Shown: positions 8,061 through 18,170, counted from the first letter of the stretch. The stretch: DNA of 64,000 bases from Vreelandella neptunia (GCF_000712975.1 NZ_JHQL01000001.1:724625-788624), one strand, 5' to 3'. Numbers and translations: made by a program. The notes: generated from the sequence alone by a model not told the origin.

Positions 8061-10080
8061 GAGCAACTCTAACCCTTCAAAAATATCTGGTTCAAAGCTG
8101 ATAGCTCATATTGACGCCCTTGAGAAGCAGCCTCTCGATATTACGCCAGACGCCTCATCAAGACACTTGCATAACGGTATCGACACGCCATTTCCACCCG
8201 CCGATCTGCATGGCAGCTATACCAACAACCGGCCACTTCCGACCGAGGGTATTGAGCAGCGTCACGCCTGGATCGTTGGTGGCGGTATTGCTGGGTTGTC
8301 TGCTGCTTTCTTCCTGATTCGTGACGGTCATATGCCCGCTGGCAATATCACTTTCCTAGAGGAGCAGAGCATAGAGGGCGGCTCGTTGGATGGTGCTGGT
8401 AACGCGGAAGAAGGCTATATCGTGCGCGGAGGCCGTGAAATGGAGATGACCTACCAGAATTTCTGGGACGTCTTCTCGGAAATACCGGCGCTTGAGTTGC
8501 CGCCGCCTTTTACTGTGCTAGATGAGTACCGCATTGTAAATGACGCTGACAAAAACTGGTCAAAAGCGCGCCTGTTGGAAAAGCAAGGCCAGATCAAAGA
8601 TTTTTCCACCATGAACCTCACCAAACGCCAGCAGCTGGAAGTCATCAAGCTACTGCTAGCGCGTAAAGAGGATCTGGATGATGTCACTGTAGAGCAGTGG
8701 TTTAGTGAAGGTTTTCTAGACACTAATTTCTATACCTTCTGGCGCACCATGTTTGCCTTCCAAAACTGGCATTCAGTGCTCGAAATGAAGCTATATATGC
8801 ATCGCTTCCTGCACCTGATGGATGGCCTTAACGACATGACGTCATTGGTATTTCCAAAGTACAACCAGTACGACAGTTTTGTTCGACCACTGATGAGTTG
8901 GCTGAAGGATCAGGGTGTAAAGATTGAGTACGATACGGTTGTCGAAAACCTAGGCATGGAGACTCAGGAAGGCGGCAGTAGAACCGTCACCACCATTCAG
9001 TGTCACGGTAGTAACGGCGGTAAAGCCATCACGGTCGGTCCCCGCGACTTGGTGTTCGTCACCACGGGTTCGATGACCGAAGATACTGCTTATGGCGATG
9101 ATGACACCGTTCCACAGCTGAAAGATAAAGGGCAGGCTGGCGTGGGATCAGGTTGGCAACTGTGGAAGAATCTCGCAGAAAAATCTGACATTTTTGGGAA
9201 GCCAGAAAAGTTCTGCGGGGACGTTCTTCGTTCTACCTGGGAGTCTGTAACGCTTACCTGTAAACCTTCGCCTTTGATGGATAAGCTTAAGGAATTGTCG
9301 GTTAACGATCCTTATTCAGGGTTCACAGCCACCGGTGGGATTATTACCTTTACAGACTCTTCCTGGTTAATGAGCTTTACCTGCAATCGCCAGCCGCACT
9401 TCCCCGACCAGCCCGACGATGTGATTGTGCTGTGGACATACGCCTTGTTGATGGACAAGCCCGGCGACTATGTCAAAAAGCCAATGCCAGCGTGCACCGG
9501 TAAAGAAGTGTTGACTGAAATGTGCTACCACCTTGGTTTGATTGATCAGGTTGATGCCATAGTAGCCGCTACCAAAACCCGTATCGCGCTAATGCCCTAT
9601 ATCACCGCTCAATTTATGCCAAGAGCTAAGGGAGATCGCCCCGAGGTGGTTCCTGAAGGCTGCACCAACCTGGCCTGTATGGGTCAGTTTGTAGAAACCC
9701 ATAACGATGTTGTGTTCACGCTGGAAAGTTCGGTGAGAACAGCCCGTATTGGCGTCTACAGCTTACTTGGGCTTAAAAAACAGGTGCCTGATATCTATCC
9801 TGGTCAATACGACGTGCGTCGTTTGCTGCGAGCTACCCGCACCTTGAACAGCGACGACGCGTTTATAGGCGAAGGTGTATTACGCCGTCTACTGGGTGGG
9901 ACCTACTTTGAAAATGTACTGCCGCTTGGTGCAGATGAAACCCCCGATGATCTTCACCACCATGGACGATTGGATCACCAGCTTCAGGCTATTCGTAGCT
10001 TAATAGGCGACAATCATACTCTTGACGACGTTAAAAGCCGGCTTCAGGAGCTAAGGGATAAGCTGCGCGGGCGTCGCTGA
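8059..10080 (+). CDS. ohyA: Oleate hydratase (myosin-cross-reactive antigen family)
   Basis: This FAD-dependent enzyme adds water to the cis-9 double bond of oleate to give 10-hydroxystearate, without net redox change. It usually serves fatty-acid detoxification. The protein is 673 residues, slightly longer than the roughly 590-650 common in the family. The Rossmann FAD motif [14 protein letters not shown] is at about residues 74-87 after an N-terminal extension. [20 protein letters not shown] (about 124-143) and the [17 protein letters not shown] region are characteristic of the family. The ATG at 8059 has an AAAAGGA Shine-Dalgarno. It is a single-gene unit between the efflux terminator and the next gene. 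Confidence 0.93.
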   Translation: MSNSNPSKISGSKLIAHIDALEKQPLDITPDASSRHLHNGIDTPFPPADLHGSYTNNRPLPTEGIEQRHAWIVGGGIAGLSAAFFLIRDGHMPAGNITFLEEQSIEGGSLDGAGNAEEGYIVRGGREMEMTYQNFWDVFSEIPALELPPPFTVLDEYRIVNDADKNWSKARLLEKQGQIKDFSTMNLTKRQQLEVIKLLLARKEDLDDVTVEQWFSEGFLDTNFYTFWRTMFAFQNWHSVLEMKLYMHRFLHLMDGLNDMTSLVFPKYNQYDSFVRPLMSWLKDQGVKIEYDTVVENLGMETQEGGSRTVTTIQCHGSNGGKAITVGPRDLVFVTTGSMTEDTAYGDDDTVPQLKDKGQAGVGSGWQLWKNLAEKSDIFGKPEKFCGDVLRSTWESVTLTCKPSPLMDKLKELSVNDPYSGFTATGGIITFTDSSWLMSFTCNRQPHFPDQPDDVIVLWTYALLMDKPGDYVKKPMPACTGKEVLTEMCYHLGLIDQVDAIVAATKTRIALMPYITAQFMPRAKGDRPEVVPEGCTNLACMGQFVETHNDVVFTLESSVRTARIGVYSLLGLKKQVPDIYPGQYDVRRLLRATRTLNSDDAFIGEGVLRRLLGGTYFENVLPLGADETPDDLHHHGRLDHQLQAIRSLIGDNHTLDDVKSRLQELRDKLRGRR

Positions 10081-10326
10081 TTTACGCTCGTTTATATTAA
10101 TTATTTACTATTCCCCGCTCTCCGCCATCGCGCGGTGAGTAGGGGATGCCTTTCGCATAAAGCCCACGGCTGAACTTTCGACTATTAAGTGATGGGCATC
10201 AAGTTAGCTAAACACATAAACGCGTAAGGTGGTCTACGCTAAAAGAGATCGCTGTTTTTAGCTTGTACTAATAAAGATAACATCAAGCGAAAACATCACC
10301 AGGCTTTGTCTGGAGGAGAATACGCC

Positions 10327-11004
10327 ATGATTCACTCGCTTGTTTCCGCTGCACTGCAATTTCCTACGATCGTTTTTACCCTCTTATTGGCTTTGACAGC
10401 ACTCTACTGGTTACTGGTGTTAATTAGGCTTGCACCGCTTGAGCTGTTTGAGCGCGATAGCCTGCGCGACGACCACATGGCCAGCACACTTGTGTCGTTA
10501 GGCTTTGCAGGTGTACCCGCCACGCTTGCGCTAAGTATTTTGGTACTTTTTGCGGGGGTAATTTCGCTCGCTATTGAGCTACTGGCCCTGCGCTGGTTAT
10601 CGCTGGGTATGTTGAGAGTGCCTGTCGGCGTGCTTGTACTGTGGGTATCATTTGCGGTTGCGTCGCCGATTGCGGCGGCCGTGTGCCACTCAGTGCAACG
10701 CGCGCTTCATCGCTATCAGCCGTTCAATCGTCGCTGTTTATTAGGCGCTACTGTCGTTGTTTCTGAACGCCAGAATGATGAATACGCCTCGGCTCAGCTG
10801 GAAAATGAACCCAGCAGTGCTGTTAGGTTGCACTGTAAAGCAGGAGACTGCCCACAAACGGGCGAGCGCCGGGTGCTAGTGAAATATCTTGCCGACGAAG
10901 GCGCATACCGTAGTGTGATTGAGCAGCAATATCTCGATACGCGCGTTCGTGTGAATAAGCTGCGCTTGCACCGCAAACATCATTCAAATGGCTATTCCAC
11001 CTAG
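10327..11004 (+). CDS. YqiJ-like inner membrane protein with C-terminal OB-fold-like domain
   Basis: From the ATG at 10327, which has GGAGGA 9 bases upstream, the protein is 225 residues. Three to four hydrophobic segments are visible (about 10-32, 55-85, 90-125), followed by a soluble C-terminal part from about 135 (CLLGATVVVSERQNDEYASA). The layout matches the YqiJ/OB-fold-containing (NfeD-related, DUF1449) membrane proteins that often accompany flotillin-like YqiK. No flotillin gene is adjacent here, so a link to membrane microdomains is only suggested by family. It ends convergently 10 bases from the hydrolase gene. Confidence 0.6.
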   Translation: MIHSLVSAALQFPTIVFTLLLALTALYWLLVLIRLAPLELFERDSLRDDHMASTLVSLGFAGVPATLALSILVLFAGVISLAIELLALRWLSLGMLRVPVGVLVLWVSFAVASPIAAAVCHSVQRALHRYQPFNRRCLLGATVVVSERQNDEYASAQLENEPSSAVRLHCKAGDCPQTGERRVLVKYLADEGAYRSVIEQQYLDTRVRVNKLRLHRKHHSNGYST

Positions 11005-11014
11005 TGGGTGTTGT

Positions 11015-11947
11015 TTAGCCAAATAGCCGCCGCCACTGTTTAACAATCCACTGTGCAATAGGAAGCGACGTAGAAGGAGCACTTGCTGGTTTGCTGGAGG
11101 TGAAAGCGCTCAGTGGCGTATCGAGAAACTGACGAAGCGGTGTGACTTGTTCGGGATGATTCAGCATAGGAGCATGGCCGCAGCCTGGGGCGGTGAAGGT
11201 GACCAAGCCAGGTTGTACCTCTTTCATTCTAGGCAGCGTTTCGGCATCCAGTAGCGTTGATTCAGCACCTCGAATTACCATCACAGGGCAGTGAATGTTC
11301 GCCCAATCTGCCCATGTGTCTCGTGGTGTGTCATGGATAAACTGCTCACCAATGCGTGGATCAAAGTGGTAAGTCCAACACCCATCTGGTAGCCGCCGAG
11401 CGCTGCCAAGTGCTAATGCCCGCCACTCAGCGTCACTGGTGATCCCAAAGCTTGCGTAGTGCTGCATCAGTTCTTTTTGTAGATCCACAAAGCTCGTAAA
11501 GCGATGGGTTAGGCTGAAATAGCTGGAGAGTGCGATGAGTCCCTCTTTATTCAGTTCAGGCCCAACATCATTGAGGATAAGTCTAGAAATCCGTTGGCTA
11601 TGCGTTTTATCGGCAGCGAGCAGCATGCCCAGTAGCCCTCCCATGGACGTGCCCAGCCAGTCGACTTGCTTTAACTGGAAATGATCTAAAATAGCGATCG
11701 CCACCGTCATATAGTGGCTGTAAAGATAGTCGTGGGCAGGAAACAGTGACCAGCTGGAAAGACCGCGACCAGGCGTATCCGGCGCAAGAATACGCCAGTC
11801 GCTGCCTAGCTGGTGTGCAAGTGCCTCGAAGTCGCCGCCGTGACGCGCAAGGCCATGCCACGCAATCAGCGTGCGCGGTGCGCTGGGGTTCCAAATACGA
11901 ACAGCAATATCAAGTTCGCGGACACGAACAAATTCCAATGCATCCAT
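11015..11947 (-). CDS. Alpha/beta hydrolase
   Basis: This 310-residue soluble enzyme has an alpha/beta hydrolase fold. The oxyanion segment is WHGLARHGGDFEAL near residue 30. The nucleophile elbow is LGTSMGG (Ser at about 101), the acid is probably the Asp in AESTLLDAET (about 239), and the catalytic His lies in PGCGHAPMLNHPEQ (about 264). The substrate is not readable; the fold is shared by esterases, haloalkane dehalogenases and ring-cleavage hydrolases. It starts with ATG at 11947 after a weak AGGATT. The gene is followed on the same strand side by nothing related, and upstream lies the TetR gene in the same direction, 62 bases away, so co-transcription is possible. Confidence 0.8.
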   Translation of the reverse strand: MDALEFVRVRELDIAVRIWNPSAPRTLIAWHGLARHGGDFEALAHQLGSDWRILAPDTPGRGLSSWSLFPAHDYLYSHYMTVAIAILDHFQLKQVDWLGTSMGGLLGMLLAADKTHSQRISRLILNDVGPELNKEGLIALSSYFSLTHRFTSFVDLQKELMQHYASFGITSDAEWRALALGSARRLPDGCWTYHFDPRIGEQFIHDTPRDTWADWANIHCPVMVIRGAESTLLDAETLPRMKEVQPGLVTFTAPGCGHAPMLNHPEQVTPLRQFLDTPLSAFTSSKPASAPSTSLPIAQWIVKQWRRLFG

Positions 11948-12009
11948 AACATAATCCTATGCTGACAATGCGCTCAGTATAGGTGTATTGCTGCATTGCA
12001 GCGAGATGG

Positions 12010-12621
12010 TTAGCGCTGCATCATGGTGATTAAGGTATCGATAAGTTCACCGCCACGCTCACGTAGCGAGAAAGACTCAGGATTACGCAGCCAGTCGTGG
12101 AACAAACCACCCAGTGCTGCTTGCATCAGCCGGGTTGCCACCTCTGGGGACAGATCATCGCGTAGTAACTGCTGCTGCTGGGCCAGTTGAAAGACCAACA
12201 GCATTTCGTCGAAACACTCATCAGCGATTTCATCTTGCATCTGAATCGGATTAATATCGCTAAAGAATTCGCAGCGATGCAGAAGAATCGACAAAATGCG
12301 CTGATGAGATGGCTGTTCCAAACGGTTAAGCCCAGCATGGCAAGCAAGCTGAATAGCGGTAAGTGGCGAGAGGGTAGGGTCAGCGTTGTTGACCTCTTCC
12401 ATTAAGGATTGGAAAGGCATGCGGACACGCTCCACCAACGCCATAAATAAGTCGCCTTTATTTTTAAAATGCCAATAAACGGCACCCCGCGTCAGATTAG
12501 CATGACGGGCAATTTGCTCCAGCGATGTGCGAGCTACGCCTTTTGCGAAAAACACTTCTTCAGCCGCATCCAACAGCGCTTCGCGAGTTGCAGCAGCCTC
12601 CGCTTTGGTTTTTCTTGCCAT
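12010..12621 (-). CDS. TetR-family repressor of the AcrR/TtgR type
   Basis: This 203-residue regulator has an N-terminal helix-turn-helix typical of efflux repressors: VFFAKGVARTSLEQIARHAN followed by LTRGAVYWHFKNKGDLF (about residues 24-60), the strict AcrR/TtgR/MtrR pattern. The C-terminal ligand domain is divergent, as usual. Family members bind hydrophobic drugs and then release efflux promoters. The 19-base motif upstream of this gene (12683-12701) matches one on the -10 of the RND operon (1705-1723). I therefore infer autoregulation and control of that operon about 8 kb away. The alpha/beta hydrolase lies just downstream in the same direction. Confidence 0.9.
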   Translation of the reverse strand: MARKTKAEAAATREALLDAAEEVFFAKGVARTSLEQIARHANLTRGAVYWHFKNKGDLFMALVERVRMPFQSLMEEVNNADPTLSPLTAIQLACHAGLNRLEQPSHQRILSILLHRCEFFSDINPIQMQDEIADECFDEMLLVFQLAQQQQLLRDDLSPEVATRLMQAALGGLFHDWLRNPESFSLRERGGELIDTLITMMQR

Positions 12622-12682
12622 AAAAACGTAACCTCAATAAGTGACACGGGATAGTCACATTTTACCGTATGTGCATCACTTT

Positions 12683-12701
12683 TTACATTCAAAACTGTAT
12701 G
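12683..12701 (-). promoter_or_regulatory. Putative operator of the TetR regulator (autoregulation)
   Basis: Read on the minus strand the site is CATACAGTTTTGAATGTAA. It aligns without gaps to CATACATACATGAATGTAA at the efflux promoter (15 of 19 identical, with both flanks CATACA and TGAATGTAA conserved). It lies about 60 bases upstream of the TetR start codon, where an autoregulatory operator is expected. Confidence 0.6.
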
Positions 12702-12826
12702 GTTAATTGTTTTAGCTCATAACCTAGGTTAGTAAAGTCGTTATTTCAGTGAAAGACGTATAAGATTTGTTTGGAAACGCTGTTTCGAAATGAAACCGTC
12801 ATTACCCACGTTATAGGGATTTCAGC

Positions 12827-13858
12827 ATGGCGCGAGCACCTTTTATTTTGGCAGGGCACACTGTAATGCCTGGCCAACGCTTACAAATAGATGTGCCTGT
12901 GGCACGCCTATACACCCACACACAGCTGCATATTCCGGTTGAGGTCGTGCATGGGCGTAAAGATGGCCCGGTCATGTTGGTGTGTGGTGGCATTCATGGT
13001 GATGAAATTAATGGGGTAGAGATTGTTCGTCGTTTGCTGCGTTCCAAGGCAATTAACAGCTTGCGCGGTACGTTAATTGCGGTACCCGTGGTGAATGTCT
13101 TCGGTTTTTTACAGCAAACGCGCTATTTGCCAGACCGCCGCGATTTGAACCGCTGTTTCCCGGGCAGTGAAAAGGGCTCGTTAGGTGGGCGCATTGCGGC
13201 GCTATTCCGCGATGAAATTGTCGATCACGCCACGCATATTATCGACTTGCATACCGGTGCTATTCACCGTACCAACCTTCCGCAGATTCGTGCCCAGCTC
13301 CAGCCAGGCAGTGAAACGGAGCGCATGGCCGATGCATTTGGCGCGCCCGTTGTGCTTAATGCAGAGCTCCGTGAAGGTAGTTTGCGCCACTATGCGCAAA
13401 ACCGTGGTATCCCTGTGCTGACTTATGAAGCGGGTGAGGCGCTACGTTTTGATGAGTGGGCAATTGCCCCCGGCGTGCGTGGTGTTTTACGAGTTATGCG
13501 ACGTTTAGGCATGCTAGCGGGCGAGCAGCGTCGCCGCTCGCCAATGCCTGCGGAACTTGCCAATGGCTCTAGCTGGGCGCGGGCACCTATCGACGGCATC
13601 TTACGACCCAAAGTGCGCCTAGGTGCCCGGGTGGCAAAAGGCGAAGTGCTCGGTAAAGTGGCTGACCCGTTTGGTAACGATGAGGGCGAAGTGCTCTCCA
13701 TGGCCGACGGTATTGTGATTGGTATGAGTCGCTTGCCACTAGCGAATGAAGGTGAAGCGCTTTATCACATTGCCCGCTTTGATGAGATTGAGGAAGCTGA
13801 GACAGCCATTGAGAATTTTCAATCAAGCCTAACGCCTCAGCCTGATGCGATGTATTGA
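12827..13858 (+). CDS. Succinylglutamate desuccinylase/aspartoacylase family protein (M14 fold)
   Basis: This 343-residue zinc carboxypeptidase-like amidohydrolase belongs to the AstE/AspA-like family. Zinc ligands are visible in GGIHGDEINGVEIVR (His and Glu, near 63-72) and in HIIDLHTG (His, about 142). The probable catalytic glutamate is in LTYEAGEAL near 200. The C-terminal third (from about 250, DGILRPKVRLGARVAKGEVLGKV) resembles a biotinyl/lipoyl-like beta domain seen in this subfamily. The physiological substrate is unknown; relatives often sit beside rimK, which is not seen here. It is divergent from the TetR gene, with a 205-base spacer. Confidence 0.85.
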   Translation: MARAPFILAGHTVMPGQRLQIDVPVARLYTHTQLHIPVEVVHGRKDGPVMLVCGGIHGDEINGVEIVRRLLRSKAINSLRGTLIAVPVVNVFGFLQQTRYLPDRRDLNRCFPGSEKGSLGGRIAALFRDEIVDHATHIIDLHTGAIHRTNLPQIRAQLQPGSETERMADAFGAPVVLNAELREGSLRHYAQNRGIPVLTYEAGEALRFDEWAIAPGVRGVLRVMRRLGMLAGEQRRRSPMPAELANGSSWARAPIDGILRPKVRLGARVAKGEVLGKVADPFGNDEGEVLSMADGIVIGMSRLPLANEGEALYHIARFDEIEEAETAIENFQSSLTPQPDAMY

Positions 13859-14091
13859 TACGATGTATTGATACGTGTTTTTGGTGCGAGATTAAAGTTA
13901 TTGATTCAACATTATAGTTAAAAACTATTAACTCAATAGCAAAAGAAGCCGGATCACAAATGGCGTGATGCAGATGAGTTGGCTATACTTGTGGGGTAGC
14001 CGCTTTAGCTTAGATTAATATAGATCGTTAAAGGCGGCTTTTTCCAGTGGTACAGATCGTGCCATGTCGAATGTGACAAGGAGGAAGTGTT

Positions 14092-15546
14092 ATGAGCCGT
14101 GATAGCCAGCACCCCACTACGAACGAATCAGGTATTCCGGTTTCAAGCGACGAGCATGCGCTTTCGGTAGGGCCTGATGGCCCCATTGTTATGCACGATC
14201 ACTATTTGATGGAGCAAATGGCGGCGTTTAACCGTGAAATGATTCCTGACCGCCAGCCACACGCAAAGGGGAGTGGTGCCTTTGGACACTTTGAGGTAAC
14301 TAACGATGTTAGCTCCTACACCAAAGCCAAGTTTCTACAACCGGGCACCAAGACTGACGTATTGATCCGCTTTTCAACTGTAGCAGGGGAGAGCGGCAGC
14401 CCTGACACATGGCGCGACCCCCGGGGTTTCTCGATTAAGTTTTATACCGAAGAAGGTAACTTCGACATGGTGGGTAACAATACCCCTGTGTTTTTTGTCC
14501 GCGATCCGATGAAATTCCAGCACTTTATCCATTCGCAAAAACGCCGTGCGGATAATGGCCTGCGCGACCATGATATGCAGTGGGATTTCTGGACACTAGC
14601 GCCTGAGTCAGCTCACCAAGTGGCATGGTTGATGGGTGATCGAGGTGTGCCAGCCACATGGCGGCATATGAACGGTTACTCCAGCCACACCTATATGTGG
14701 GTAAATGCTGAAGGTGAACGGTTTTGGGTGAAGTATCACTTCAAAACTGATCAAGGCATTAAATGCATGACCCAAGAGCAGGCGGATCAAATGGCCGGCA
14801 GTGATGCGGATTATCATCGTCGTGACTTGTTCGAGGCCATAAAGCGGGGCGACTATCCTACGTGGACGCTCAAGATGCAGATTATGCCGTTTGAGGATGC
14901 CAAAACGTATCGCGTTAACCCCTTCGATCTGACCAAGGTGTGGTCTCATAAGGACTACCCATTAATCGAAGTCGGTAAGCTGACGCTTGATCGTAATCCT
15001 ACGGATTTTCATAGCGAAATTGAGCAAGCGGCATTTGAGCCTAATAACATGGTGCCAGGTACCGGTTTATCACCGGACAAGATGCTATTGGCACGCTCTA
15101 TCTCTTATGCTGACGCGCACCGTGCCCGCTTGGGTGTGAACTACAGGCATATCCCCGTGAATACCCCAAAGTGCCCCGTACATAGCTATAGCCAAGGTGG
15201 CGCGATGCGTATTCGACACGCTACCGATCCGGTGTATACGCCCAATAGCAAAGGCGGGCCGAAAGCCGATGCTCAGCGTTACCCAGAAGATGCGGTGTGG
15301 TCGACTGACGGAAAGTTTGTGCGCGCGGCCTATACGCTGAGAAAAGATGATGACGACTGGAGCCAAGCTCATGCGCTAGTGCGTGAAGTAATGGATGATA
15401 CCCAGCGTGATCGCTTAGTATCGAACGTGGTAGGGCACTTATCCGGTGGCGTTACTGAGCCTGTATTAGCACGTGCCTTTGAATATTGGCGCAATATTGA
15501 TCAAGAAATCGGCGAGCGCATTGAGCAGGGCGTTCGCAATCCATAG
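14092..15546 (+). CDS. katA: Monofunctional haem catalase (small subunit, KatA type)
   Basis: The enzyme dismutates hydrogen peroxide to water and oxygen. It is 484 residues, the length of small-subunit clade-3 catalases. The distal histidine is H57 in [17 protein letters not shown], the conserved asparagine is in [17 protein letters not shown], and the proximal haem tyrosine is Y339 in [10 protein letters not shown]. In the usual proximal motif the residue two before Tyr is Phe; here it is Ile. The ATG has a strong AAGGAGG Shine-Dalgarno. It is monocistronic and ends at a long hairpin shared with the convergent dusA. The 233-base upstream spacer may hold an OxyR site, which I could not define. 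Confidence 0.95.
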   Translation: MSRDSQHPTTNESGIPVSSDEHALSVGPDGPIVMHDHYLMEQMAAFNREMIPDRQPHAKGSGAFGHFEVTNDVSSYTKAKFLQPGTKTDVLIRFSTVAGESGSPDTWRDPRGFSIKFYTEEGNFDMVGNNTPVFFVRDPMKFQHFIHSQKRRADNGLRDHDMQWDFWTLAPESAHQVAWLMGDRGVPATWRHMNGYSSHTYMWVNAEGERFWVKYHFKTDQGIKCMTQEQADQMAGSDADYHRRDLFEAIKRGDYPTWTLKMQIMPFEDAKTYRVNPFDLTKVWSHKDYPLIEVGKLTLDRNPTDFHSEIEQAAFEPNNMVPGTGLSPDKMLLARSISYADAHRARLGVNYRHIPVNTPKCPVHSYSQGGAMRIRHATDPVYTPNSKGGPKADAQRYPEDAVWSTDGKFVRAAYTLRKDDDDWSQAHALVREVMDDTQRDRLVSNVVGHLSGGVTEPVLARAFEYWRNIDQEIGERIEQGVRNP

Positions 15547-15554
15547 CGGTGTTT

Positions 15555-15586
15555 GACGCCTAGCGCGCTCAACGCCGCTAGGCGTC
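15555..15586. terminator. Bidirectional hairpin between catalase and dusA
   Basis: GACGCCTAGCG (15555-15565) and CGCTAGGCGTC (15576-15586) form an 11-bp perfect stem with a 10-base loop between two convergent genes. There is no clear T-run on either side, so it may be a weak or Rho-assisted terminator. Confidence 0.55.
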
Positions 15587-15621
15587 GTCTCAACTGTCGC
15601 TAACTGCAGCCCATAGCCGAA

Positions 15622-16650
15622 CTAGGTCGTGGGCTGTAGTGCTTCCGGGGTCTCTGTTTCGGGTTCGCGAACTAAACTAAGCGCTTCATCGAAAAGCCGC
15701 AGGCCTGCGTCCTCTTTATGGGCATGTTCAGATAAGTGGCGTCGGAAACGCCTACCCCCTGGGCAGCCCTGAAATAACCCCAGCAAATGGCGGGTAATGT
15801 GATTCAACTTGGCCCCTTCATCCAACCGCTGCTGAATATAGGGGCGAAATGCGTTAGCCGCTTCCAGGCGCGTGCGTGCTGGTCCTGCTTCACCAAACAG
15901 CTGCTCATCCACCCCGGCGAGTAGCCACGGGTTTTGGTATGCCTCGCGGCCCACCATCACACTGTCTACGTGCTCAAGCTGTGCTTTGCACTCGGCAAGG
16001 GTTTTGATCCCCCCGTTAATGCCAATATGCAGCTCTGGATGGCTTTGCTTCAAACGGTGCACGCGGGGATAGTTAAGGGGCGGCACATCCCGGTTCTGCT
16101 TAGGTGACAAACCCTGCAGCCACGCCTTTCGCGCGTGAACGGTAAAGACGTTGCAACCTGCCGCCGCCACGATCTCAATAAACCGCGCCAGGTCAGCATC
16201 TTCATCCTGATCGTCAATCCCGATACGGCACTTCACCGTGACCGGAATCGACACTACCGCTTGCATAGCTTTCACCGCTGCCGCTACTTTTTCAGGGTAG
16301 CCCATCAAACAAGCGCCAATCATATTGTTCTGCACTCGGTCGCTGGGGCAGCCGACATTCAGATTGACCTCGTCGTACCCCCACGCCTCGGCAATCGCCG
16401 CGCACTCAGCAAGCTCGCCCGCATCGCTGCCACCCAACTGCAACGCAATCGGATGCTCTACATCGCTATAGCCTAAAAAACGCTCACGTGGCGTTCCATG
16501 CAAAATGGCACCAGTGGTCACCATCTCGGTGTACAGCAATGTTCGCTTGGTTAACGTGCGTGCAAACGCGCGATAATCGCGAGTTGTCCAATCCATCATG
16601 GGGGCCACAGAAAACAGACGGGCAGCATCTGCTGGGCTTGTTTTAGTCAT
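15622..16650 (-). CDS. dusA: tRNA-dihydrouridine synthase A
   Basis: This FMN enzyme reduces uridines 20/20a in the tRNA D-loop. From the ATG at 16650 it is 342 residues, matching DusA, and begins MTKTSPADAARLFSVAPMMD; the longer frame to 16761 adds an atypical N-terminus. The catalytic cysteine is in NLNVGCPSDRVQNNMIGACL, FMN-phosphate contacts are in FTVHARKAWLQGLSPKQNR and INGGIKTL, and VGREAYQNPWLL is typical of DusA. The Shine-Dalgarno in front of 16650 is weak. It is a single gene, convergent with catalase. Confidence 0.93.
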   Translation of the reverse strand: MTKTSPADAARLFSVAPMMDWTTRDYRAFARTLTKRTLLYTEMVTTGAILHGTPRERFLGYSDVEHPIALQLGGSDAGELAECAAIAEAWGYDEVNLNVGCPSDRVQNNMIGACLMGYPEKVAAAVKAMQAVVSIPVTVKCRIGIDDQDEDADLARFIEIVAAAGCNVFTVHARKAWLQGLSPKQNRDVPPLNYPRVHRLKQSHPELHIGINGGIKTLAECKAQLEHVDSVMVGREAYQNPWLLAGVDEQLFGEAGPARTRLEAANAFRPYIQQRLDEGAKLNHITRHLLGLFQGCPGGRRFRRHLSEHAHKEDAGLRLFDEALSLVREPETETPEALQPTT

Positions 16651-17051
16651 ATCAATCACTTGCATCATGCGATGCGGTATAAGCCTGTCGTAATTGCTTA
16701 GCAGCAAGGGGAGTAGTTGGCGAGCGATTGTACGCAAAAAGCGGGTTTGAGTACAAAGCAAGTCCCCGAAACCACCGTCATTCAGTTTATGTATGACGCT
16801 AGGTAGGTGGTCTCGTGTCGCTGGCTAGCGTTAGCGGTGTTTCTGGCAGTCGGTCGGTGCAGTGTTTTATTCTGATATTTCAGGCAGATTAGCGACGAAA
16901 TGATGAGGTGTTTTTCGTTTGCCGTGCTATTCGTGTTTAGTTTTTGTATAACTCTTGTGAGCCTTGCAGCACTTTGCTTCTTTTGCGGTCTAATTCAATG
17001 TGATGAGGGCTAGGCAGTGGTAAGCTGATATTTCGTTGTTGAGGAGTCTCT
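16651..17051. other. Gene-free stretch, no clear content
   Basis: This roughly 400-base region separates divergent dusA and the lipoprotein gene. If dusA starts at 16761 its first 37 codons lie here. I find no convincing -35/-10 pair, terminator or repeat. A TATAAC at about 16946-16951 lacks a matching -35. Confidence 0.5.
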
Positions 17052-17624
17052 ATGCATAAGACACTAGGTGGTATCAGTTTTGTGTTGGTGAGTGTGTTAC
17101 TGCTGGCTGGCTGTGGTAGTCAGGAAGAAGAGTCGCCCTCAGAGCCGGTCGTTGAAACGCCTAGCCCACAGGAAAGCGCCGAACCAAAAGAGGTGGTTGA
17201 TCCTCTTGTCGTAGCTATTTCGACTAAGGCCTCTCTGCGCTCTGATCGTCGTTTAATGGTAGAAGGCGAAACCAATCTGCCGGAAGGTGCCCTTATCCAG
17301 GTAACCATTGAGCGTGAGATAAGTCGTGTTCGTTGGCAGGCGCGCACCAATGTTTTGGACGGGAAGTTTAATGCTGGCCCCTTTGGCTCTGGCAGCGGGT
17401 TGCCAGATGGAAGATATATGGTGAGGGTTCAGCTTTCAGAAGCATCTGTGCAGCCTAGTTCGGTGCAGGCGCGCATTGGCAATGAAGGAGAGCACTTAGC
17501 TGGCGAGCTGGTTACCCAGACTCGCCATGGACTAGGGCAGGTGGCCACCTATTCGCGCAGCTTCTTAGTGGGCAGTGAACCAAGGCGTACGCGCGATCAG
17601 GTGGACGTGGTTGAAGAAATGTAG
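17052..17624 (+). CDS. Predicted lipoprotein of unknown function
   Basis: This 190-residue protein has a lipoprotein signal peptide and lipobox LLAGC (C21), then a Glu/Pro/Ser-rich linker to about residue 48. The remaining part (DPLVVAISTKASLRSDRRLM onward) looks like a beta-rich domain: EGETNLPEGALIQVTIERE and LPDGRYMVRVQLSEASVQ are alternating patterns that recall immunoglobulin-like or transthyretin-like folds. I do not recognise the family. The Shine-Dalgarno GAGGAG lies 6 bases before the ATG. It converges with the XRE regulator gene, whose stop is 21 bases away. Confidence 0.75.
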   Translation: MHKTLGGISFVLVSVLLLAGCGSQEEESPSEPVVETPSPQESAEPKEVVDPLVVAISTKASLRSDRRLMVEGETNLPEGALIQVTIEREISRVRWQARTNVLDGKFNAGPFGSGSGLPDGRYMVRVQLSEASVQPSSVQARIGNEGEHLAGELVTQTRHGLGQVATYSRSFLVGSEPRRTRDQVDVVEEM

Positions 17625-17645
17625 GATGTGGGGAGATAAGATGCT

Positions 17646-18170
17646 TTAGGCAGGAGACCAGTGTGCTAGCAGTACCGCATGTATGGTGGTATCACTGGGC
17701 GCTTTAGCAAAGTGCTCAATAACATAACCTTGTTCACGCTGGATCAGATAATGGCCAGCTTTATGAAATACATGGGTAGGGCCTAATAGCACTAAGTCGC
17801 CTACTGACACCGGAGAGAAATCCGTTTCTTGGCCGGGAGTTGCCAGTACGCAGGGGGCTTTCCAGTCAATCTTTAGCGGCAGATGATGTGGTACCGTCAT
17901 TGTGGTTGCCTGAACCTGTTCCCAGGGGAGGGGGCCGGTATGTGTCAGGGTTAGCAATGGGGGAGCACTGTCACCTTCTAAAAGAGTCGCTAAAGAGCAA
18001 TCAAGGGCATCAGCGAGCGCAACAAGACGTTCATGGCCGATTTGTTTGATAGCTCCGGATTCCCAATAAGAAATGGTGACATCTGATACGCCTACTTTAC
18101 GTGCAAGGGCAGCTTTGTTGAGCTTGGCCCGAAGCCGCAGTTGCTTGATACGTGAGCCTAGCGATTCCAT
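17646..18170 (-). CDS. XRE-family transcriptional regulator with LexA/S24-like C-terminus
   Basis: This 174-residue protein has an N-terminal Cro/C1-type helix-turn-helix (about 7-65), with LRAKLNKAALARKVGVSDVT as scaffold and recognition helix. The C-terminal half (about 105-174: VSVGDLVLLGPTHVFHKAGHYLIQRE) resembles the beta-fold of S24/LexA peptidase domains, but no catalytic Ser-Lys pair is evident. Such proteins act as phage-like or house-keeping repressors; the target here is unknown. The ATG at 18170 has AGGAA upstream. It is divergent from gltX, and no phage genes are nearby. Confidence 0.8.
   Translation of the reverse strand: MESLGSRIKQLRLRAKLNKAALARKVGVSDVTISYWESGAIKQIGHERLVALADALDCSLATLLEGDSAPPLLTLTHTGPLPWEQVQATTMTVPHHLPLKIDWKAPCVLATPGQETDFSPVSVGDLVLLGPTHVFHKAGHYLIQREQGYVIEHFAKAPSDTTIHAVLLAHWSPA

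Noticed and set aside
17646..18170. Prophage repressor
   Set aside because: Although XRE/S24-like, no phage, integrase or lysis genes are nearby.
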